Source of the DNA: Novosphingobium sp.
Lineage (GTDB): Bacteria > Pseudomonadota > Alphaproteobacteria > Sphingomonadales > Sphingomonadaceae
Assembly (NCBI GenBank): GCA_020848655.1
Contig: JADLHU010000051.1
Location: 25,539-89,538, forward strand
Reading direction: 5' to 3'
Length of the DNA: 64,000 bases
The translations under genes were made by a program, and so were the position numbers. This document shows positions 60,102 to 64,000 of this stretch, in pieces. Position 1 is the first letter of the stretch, and every line of letters begins with the position of its first letter. The notes under the pieces were generated by a model. It was not told the origin of the DNA. It was given only the letters and a program-made list of their open reading frames with translations, and ran no database searches.

Positions 60102-62231
60102 TCAGGCGACCTGCCGTTCGGCCACCAGCGGGGCCAGCGCGGCTTCGATCCGGGCGAAGGCCGATGGCCAGTCGTTCGGGCTGTCCTGGCGGAACAGGCG
60201 CATGGTCGGATACCAGGGCGTGTCGTCGCGGCGCAGCAGCCAGCGCCAGTCGGCCATGTGCTTCAGCGCCACCCACACCGGCACGCCCAGCGCCCCCGCG
60301 ACATGCGCGACCGAAGTATCCAGCGTGATGACCAGATCGCACAGCGTCATCACTGCCGCCGTATCCATGAACGCGCCGCCCGCGCCGTCGAAATCGGGGC
60401 CCAGCGTTTCGACGCGCAGGCCATCGCCCTGCTGGGCAAGCTGGGCTTCGCCTTCGCCCTTGTGCAGGCTGATCAGGCGCACCCCCGGCAGCGCCGCCAC
60501 GCCCCGGAACATGTCGAGCGGGAACGAGCGCCCCGGATTGAGCGGGGTGGGATTGCCGTGCCAGCAGATGCCGATCCTGAAGCCATGGCTGCCCAGCCGC
60601 TCGCGCCAGCGCGCAACGCGCGCCGGAGAGGCGGCAAGGTAGGGCACGGTCGCCGGGATCGTTTCGATCCGCGTGCCCAGCGCCAGCGGCAGGCTGAGCA
60701 TGGGCACGTGATAATCGACCGCGCCGGCAAAGCTGTCGCCGACCAGTTCCACGTCGGGGAAGGTGCCGGCCAGCAAGGGCACCAGCGCGTCCTGCACGCT
60801 CACGATCACGCGCGCGCCGCGTTCGCGCAGCAGCGGCGCATAGCGGATGAACTGGATCGTATCGCCCAGCCCCTGTTCGTGATGCACCAGGATCGTGCGC
60901 CCTTCGAGCGATGGCTCGCCCAGCCACAGCGGCGCGGCGAAGCTGCGGTTGCCCACCGGATGGGTCTTGCGCTTGCGCCATTCATACAGCGGCCAGCCGG
61001 TGGCGAAATCGCCGCGCGTCAGGTGGATCAGGCCGGTGTTGAAATGGGCGTCGGGATAGTCCGGGCTGATCGCCAGCGCCTTTTCATAGGACGCGGCGGC
61101 CTCGTCGATGCGGCCCAGGTCGAGCAGCGCGGTGCCCATGTTGTTGTGCGCTTCGGCATAGTCGGGCGCCTGCACGATCGCGCGCCGGAATGCGTCGATC
61201 GCTTTGTCGGCGCTGTTGGCCTGCCCCAGCGCCGAACCGAGGCTGTTGAGCGCGCGGGCATCGTCGGGGCGCTGCGCGACCACGTGCCGGAATGCGCCAA
61301 CGGCTTCGCCGATGCGCCCGGCATCGAGCAGGGCATTGCCCAGGTTGTAGTGGACTTCGGCGAAATCGGGCTTGATCGCCAGCACCTGGCGATAGGCGGC
61401 GATGGCATCGTCCAGGCGTTTGCATTCGCGATAGGCGTTGGCCAGGTTGTTGATCGCCATGACGAAATCGGGGCGCAGCGCGATGGCCGCGCGGTAGTTC
61501 GCGATGGCTTCGTCGATGCGGCGCAGCGATTTGAGCGTATTGCCCAGGTTGAACAGCGCCTCGGGAAAATCGGGCTGTATCGCCAGCGCATGGCGCAGCG
61601 CCGCGATCGTTTCCTCCGGCTTGTCCTGCTGCTTCAGCGCGCTGGCAAGGTTCAGGAAAACGCGCGGATTATCGGGCAGCAACTGCGCGGCGCGGGCCAG
61701 CACCGCCGCGGCCTGATCCGCCTGCCGCAGTTCGAGCAGCGCCAGGCCCAGCCGGAAATGCGCCTCGCCATGATCGGGGTTCAACCGCACCACGTGCGAC
61801 AGCGCCGTGGCAGCGGCATCGAAGCGGCCGAGTTGCAGGTTGGCGCCGCCCAGCAGGTCGTGCAGCACCGCCACGTCGGGGTACTGCGCGATCAGCGCTT
61901 CGGCCCGCGCGGCGACGGCGGCCGCGTCGTTGGCGCGCATCAGCGCGGCAAGCTGGTCCAGCTCGGCCTGGAGCGCGGGCGGGTTGGCGGGTGGGTTCGC
62001 CGGCTGGCTGGCGGGCTGGCCGATCGTGCCGGCCGATCCGTTGGCCAGTTCCGCCAGCCCCTTGCGCGCGCGGGCATGGTTGGGAATCTGCGCCAGAATG
62101 TGGCGATAGATCTGCGCGGCCTCTTCCCGGTTGCCGCGCTTCTGTGCGGTGCTGGCTTTGAGGAGAAGTATCTCAAGGGCTTTGGTCAACGCGATCGATC
62201 CTGCATCAGCTTGGCGGGGCTGATACTGCAT
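60102..62231 (-). CDS. TPR-repeat protein with GT9-like glycosyltransferase domain
   Basis: The ATG at 62231 gives 709 residues; a more upstream ATG at 62267 is possible. The N-terminal module LEILLLKASTAQKRGNREEA is shared with the SPINDLY-type transferase. About ten TPR units fill residues 100-400 (AHFRLGLALLELRQADQAAA and similar). The C-terminal domain has ILVHHEQGLGDTIQFIRYAP, FRIGICWHGNPTPLNPGRSF and DLVITLDTSVAHVAGALGVP, typical of the GT9/heptosyltransferase-like group fused to TPRs. It heads the operon that includes DUF6165, SGNH-like, E1 and lipoyl genes. Acceptor and donor are unknown. Confidence 0.88.
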   Translation of the reverse strand: MQYQPRQADAGSIALTKALEILLLKASTAQKRGNREEAAQIYRHILAQIPNHARARKGLAELANGSAGTIGQPASQPANPPANPPALQAELDQLAALMRANDAAAVAARAEALIAQYPDVAVLHDLLGGANLQLGRFDAAATALSHVVRLNPDHGEAHFRLGLALLELRQADQAAAVLARAAQLLPDNPRVFLNLASALKQQDKPEETIAALRHALAIQPDFPEALFNLGNTLKSLRRIDEAIANYRAAIALRPDFVMAINNLANAYRECKRLDDAIAAYRQVLAIKPDFAEVHYNLGNALLDAGRIGEAVGAFRHVVAQRPDDARALNSLGSALGQANSADKAIDAFRRAIVQAPDYAEAHNNMGTALLDLGRIDEAAASYEKALAISPDYPDAHFNTGLIHLTRGDFATGWPLYEWRKRKTHPVGNRSFAAPLWLGEPSLEGRTILVHHEQGLGDTIQFIRYAPLLRERGARVIVSVQDALVPLLAGTFPDVELVGDSFAGAVDYHVPMLSLPLALGTRIETIPATVPYLAASPARVARWRERLGSHGFRIGICWHGNPTPLNPGRSFPLDMFRGVAALPGVRLISLHKGEGEAQLAQQGDGLRVETLGPDFDGAGGAFMDTAAVMTLCDLVITLDTSVAHVAGALGVPVWVALKHMADWRWLLRRDDTPWYPTMRLFRQDSPNDWPSAFARIEAALAPLVAERQVA

Positions 62232-62362
62232 TGTTGCGCCGGGCACCATCGCCGCATGGCCCGCCACTTGTGGAAACCCCGGGCGGCAAAAATGCGAAGG
62301 TTCGGCGGGTTTGCCGGAACTTTCTGCTTGCCTGCCGCGTTGAGGGGCGCAGGGGTATACCG

Positions 62363-63892
62363 GTGATCAAGTCCGAAATGCACGAAAACGACCTTTCCCG
62401 CCACCACGGCTGGGCCGATCTGCTTGTCCAGAGCGTGACCGATTACGCGATCTACATGCTTGATCCCACCGGCGTGGTGATTTCGTGGAATCCGGGCGCG
62501 GAACGCTTCAAGGGCTATCGCGCCGAAGAAATCATCGGCCAGCATTTCTCGCGCTTCTATGAAGAGGCGGACCGGCTGGCGCTGGTGCCGCAGCGCGCGC
62601 TGCGCACCGCCGAAACCGAAGGCCGCTTCGAAGCCGAAGGCTGGCGGCTGCGCAAGGACGGCAGCCGGTTCTGGGCCAGCGTGGTGATCGATCCGGTGCG
62701 CGGGCCGGACGGCACGATGATCGGCTTCGCCAAGATCACGCGCGACCTGACCGAACGGCGCGAGGCGCAGATCGCGCTGGAACAGGCGCGCGAGGCGCTG
62801 TTCCAGTCGCAGAAGATGGAAGCCATCGGCCAGTTGACCGGCGGGGTCGCGCACGATTTCAACAACCTGCTCTGCGCGATCATCGGCAGCATCGACCTGG
62901 CCGAACGGCGCGGCGCGGCGGGCGGCGATATCGCCGGCTATCTGCACAACGCGCGCCAGGCCGCCGAACGCGGCGCCACGCTGACCCAGCGCATGCTGGC
63001 CTTCGCGCGCAAGCAGGACCTGGATCTGCGCGCGGTGGACCTGGCCGCGATGATCCCCGGCAGCGTGGAACTGCTGCGCAGCACGATCGGGGCCAGCGTC
63101 GATATCGACATGCGGATCGCCCCGGCGCTGCCGCCCGTGCGCGCCGATGCCGCGCAGCTTGAACTGGCGCTGCTTAACCTTGCGGTCAACGCGCGCGATG
63201 CGATGGGCGATGGCGGGCGCATCGCGATTTCGGCCCATGTGGCGGCGGGCTGCGGCGATCTGGCGGCGCGCGACTATGTGGTGCTCACGGTCCGCGACGA
63301 GGGCGAGGGCATGGACGGCGATACCCTGCGCCGCGCCGCCGAACCGTTCTTCACCACCAAGGGCGTCGGCAAGGGCACCGGGCTGGGCCTGTCGATGGTG
63401 CAGGGCATGGCCGAACAGTGCGGCGGGCGGCTCGTGCTGCGCAGCGCGCCGGGCACGGGTACCACCGCCGAACTGTGGCTGCCCGTCGCCGTCGATCCCG
63501 CCCCGGCCGAAACCGCGCCGCAGGCGGGGCCGCAAGGCTGCGCGCGCGCGCTCGATATCCTGGCGGTCGATGACGATTGCATCGTCTTGATGAACACCGT
63601 CGCCATGCTGGAAGACATGGGCCACCGCGTGCGCGAGGCCACGTCCGGGCCGGCCGCGTTAGACCTGCTGCGCCACCACGATTTCGATCTGATCGTCACC
63701 GATTATGCGATGCCCGGCATGACCGGCGCGGAACTGATCGCCGCCGCGCGCGCCATCCGCCCGGAACTGCGCGTGGCGCTGGTGTCCGGCTATGTCGATC
63801 TGCCCGAAGGCGGGCTGGGCGACGTGCCCCGGCTGGGCAAGCCCTTCGACGACCGCGACCTTGCCGCGCTGCTGGCCGCCAGCGGGGTGTAG
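62363..63892 (+). CDS. PAS-domain hybrid sensor histidine kinase with receiver domain, GTG start
   Basis: The GTG at 62363, 7 bases after AGGGG, gives 509 residues; ATG at 62378 is the alternative. A PAS domain (SVTDYAIYMLDPTGVVISWN, GYRAEEIIGQHFSRFY, DGSRFWASVVIDPVRG) precedes a HisKA with H-box LTGGVAHDFNNLLCAIIGSI, N-box LLNLAVNARDAMG, G-boxes DEGEGMDGDT and GTGLGLSMVQGM, and a C-terminal receiver with Asp in DLIVTDYAMPGMTGAE. No transmembrane segment is seen, so it is a cytoplasmic sensor. It is divergent from the TPR-GT operon, with a short promoter gap. Signal and partner are unknown. Confidence 0.92.
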   Translation: MIKSEMHENDLSRHHGWADLLVQSVTDYAIYMLDPTGVVISWNPGAERFKGYRAEEIIGQHFSRFYEEADRLALVPQRALRTAETEGRFEAEGWRLRKDGSRFWASVVIDPVRGPDGTMIGFAKITRDLTERREAQIALEQAREALFQSQKMEAIGQLTGGVAHDFNNLLCAIIGSIDLAERRGAAGGDIAGYLHNARQAAERGATLTQRMLAFARKQDLDLRAVDLAAMIPGSVELLRSTIGASVDIDMRIAPALPPVRADAAQLELALLNLAVNARDAMGDGGRIAISAHVAAGCGDLAARDYVVLTVRDEGEGMDGDTLRRAAEPFFTTKGVGKGTGLGLSMVQGMAEQCGGRLVLRSAPGTGTTAELWLPVAVDPAPAETAPQAGPQGCARALDILAVDDDCIVLMNTVAMLEDMGHRVREATSGPAALDLLRHHDFDLIVTDYAMPGMTGAELIAAARAIRPELRVALVSGYVDLPEGGLGDVPRLGKPFDDRDLAALLAASGV

Positions 63893-63933
63893 GGCGGAGC
63901 GGCAATGCGCGCGCACCGCGCCGCCCTGGCGCG

Positions 63934-64000
63934 TTACGGCGTGTTCAGCGCGCCGGTGATCCACACCGCCGACATCGCGCCGATGGCCAGCAACAGGCTG
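63934..64000 (-). CDS. 3' end of a probable membrane-protein gene (partial)
   Basis: From the window edge a minus-strand frame encodes SLLLAIGAMSAVWITGALNT followed by Pro and a TAA stop at 63936. The hydrophobic content suggests the last transmembrane helix of a larger protein. Too little is present to name a family, and another frame here is also open, so this is tentative. Confidence 0.4.
   Translation of the reverse strand, partial: SLLLAIGAMSAVWITGALNTP

Overview
The window is GC-rich (roughly two-thirds G+C), densely packed alphaproteobacterial chromosome. Beta-propeller phytase beside a TonB-dependent receptor, a TorF-like outer-membrane protein, several TonB systems, a spore-coat-U (Csu-type) pilus operon, a RegB/RegA redox pair and sphingomonad-style hairpin repeats all point to a Sphingomonadales member, most like Novosphingobium or Sphingomonas; this is inferred from protein families, not from rRNA. 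No rRNA, tRNA, CRISPR array, insertion sequence or integrase was found.

Layout. 1-6.6 kb: a signalling cluster (partial Cache/HAMP sensor, nucleotide-translocase-like membrane protein with HEAT repeats, SpoIIE-type phosphatase, class III cyclase-fold protein) and a TorF-like porin. 6.7-12.1 kb: two FAD oxidoreductases with a small SANT-like protein, a YaiI-type protein and a DEAD-box RNA helicase. 12.3-15.8 kb: TonB receptor plus phytase. 15.8-21.1 kb: a complete Csu-like chaperone-usher pilus operon. 21.5-30.8 kb: HU, an unpaired histidine kinase, a phosphate-selective porin, two secreted unknowns, an OmpR-type two-component system, and carbonic anhydrase with a SulP bicarbonate-type transporter; three of these promoters share one 39-bp operator-like motif. 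30.9-39.1 kb: regA-regB-SURF1-cyoDCBA, divergent from an MFS transporter, with a perfect FNR-type box between them. 39.1-47.6 kb: a repeat-rich gap, serine acetyltransferase, tonB and a siderophore receptor with Fur-like boxes, and a type-I-secreted-looking S8 protease.

47.6-62.2 kb is the most unusual part: 14 genes in three transcription units. It combines two TPR glycosyltransferases, two other glycosyltransferases, a PIG-L deacetylase, a transglutaminase-like protein, three related SGNH-hydrolase-like proteins, a lysine-less lipoyl-like protein, a DUF6165 protein, and an alpha-ketoacid dehydrogenase E1 alpha/beta pair with a free-standing lipoyl domain but no E2 acyltransferase or E3. I infer a glycan or glycoprotein modification island in which E1 loads an acyl group on a small lipoyl carrier for transfer by a non-standard acyltransferase. 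The window ends with a hybrid PAS histidine kinase and the 3' end of a probable membrane-protein gene.

A separate pattern is that several genes end in short tandem duplications that include the stop codon, in three cases with a 15-base period that supplies further in-frame stops.
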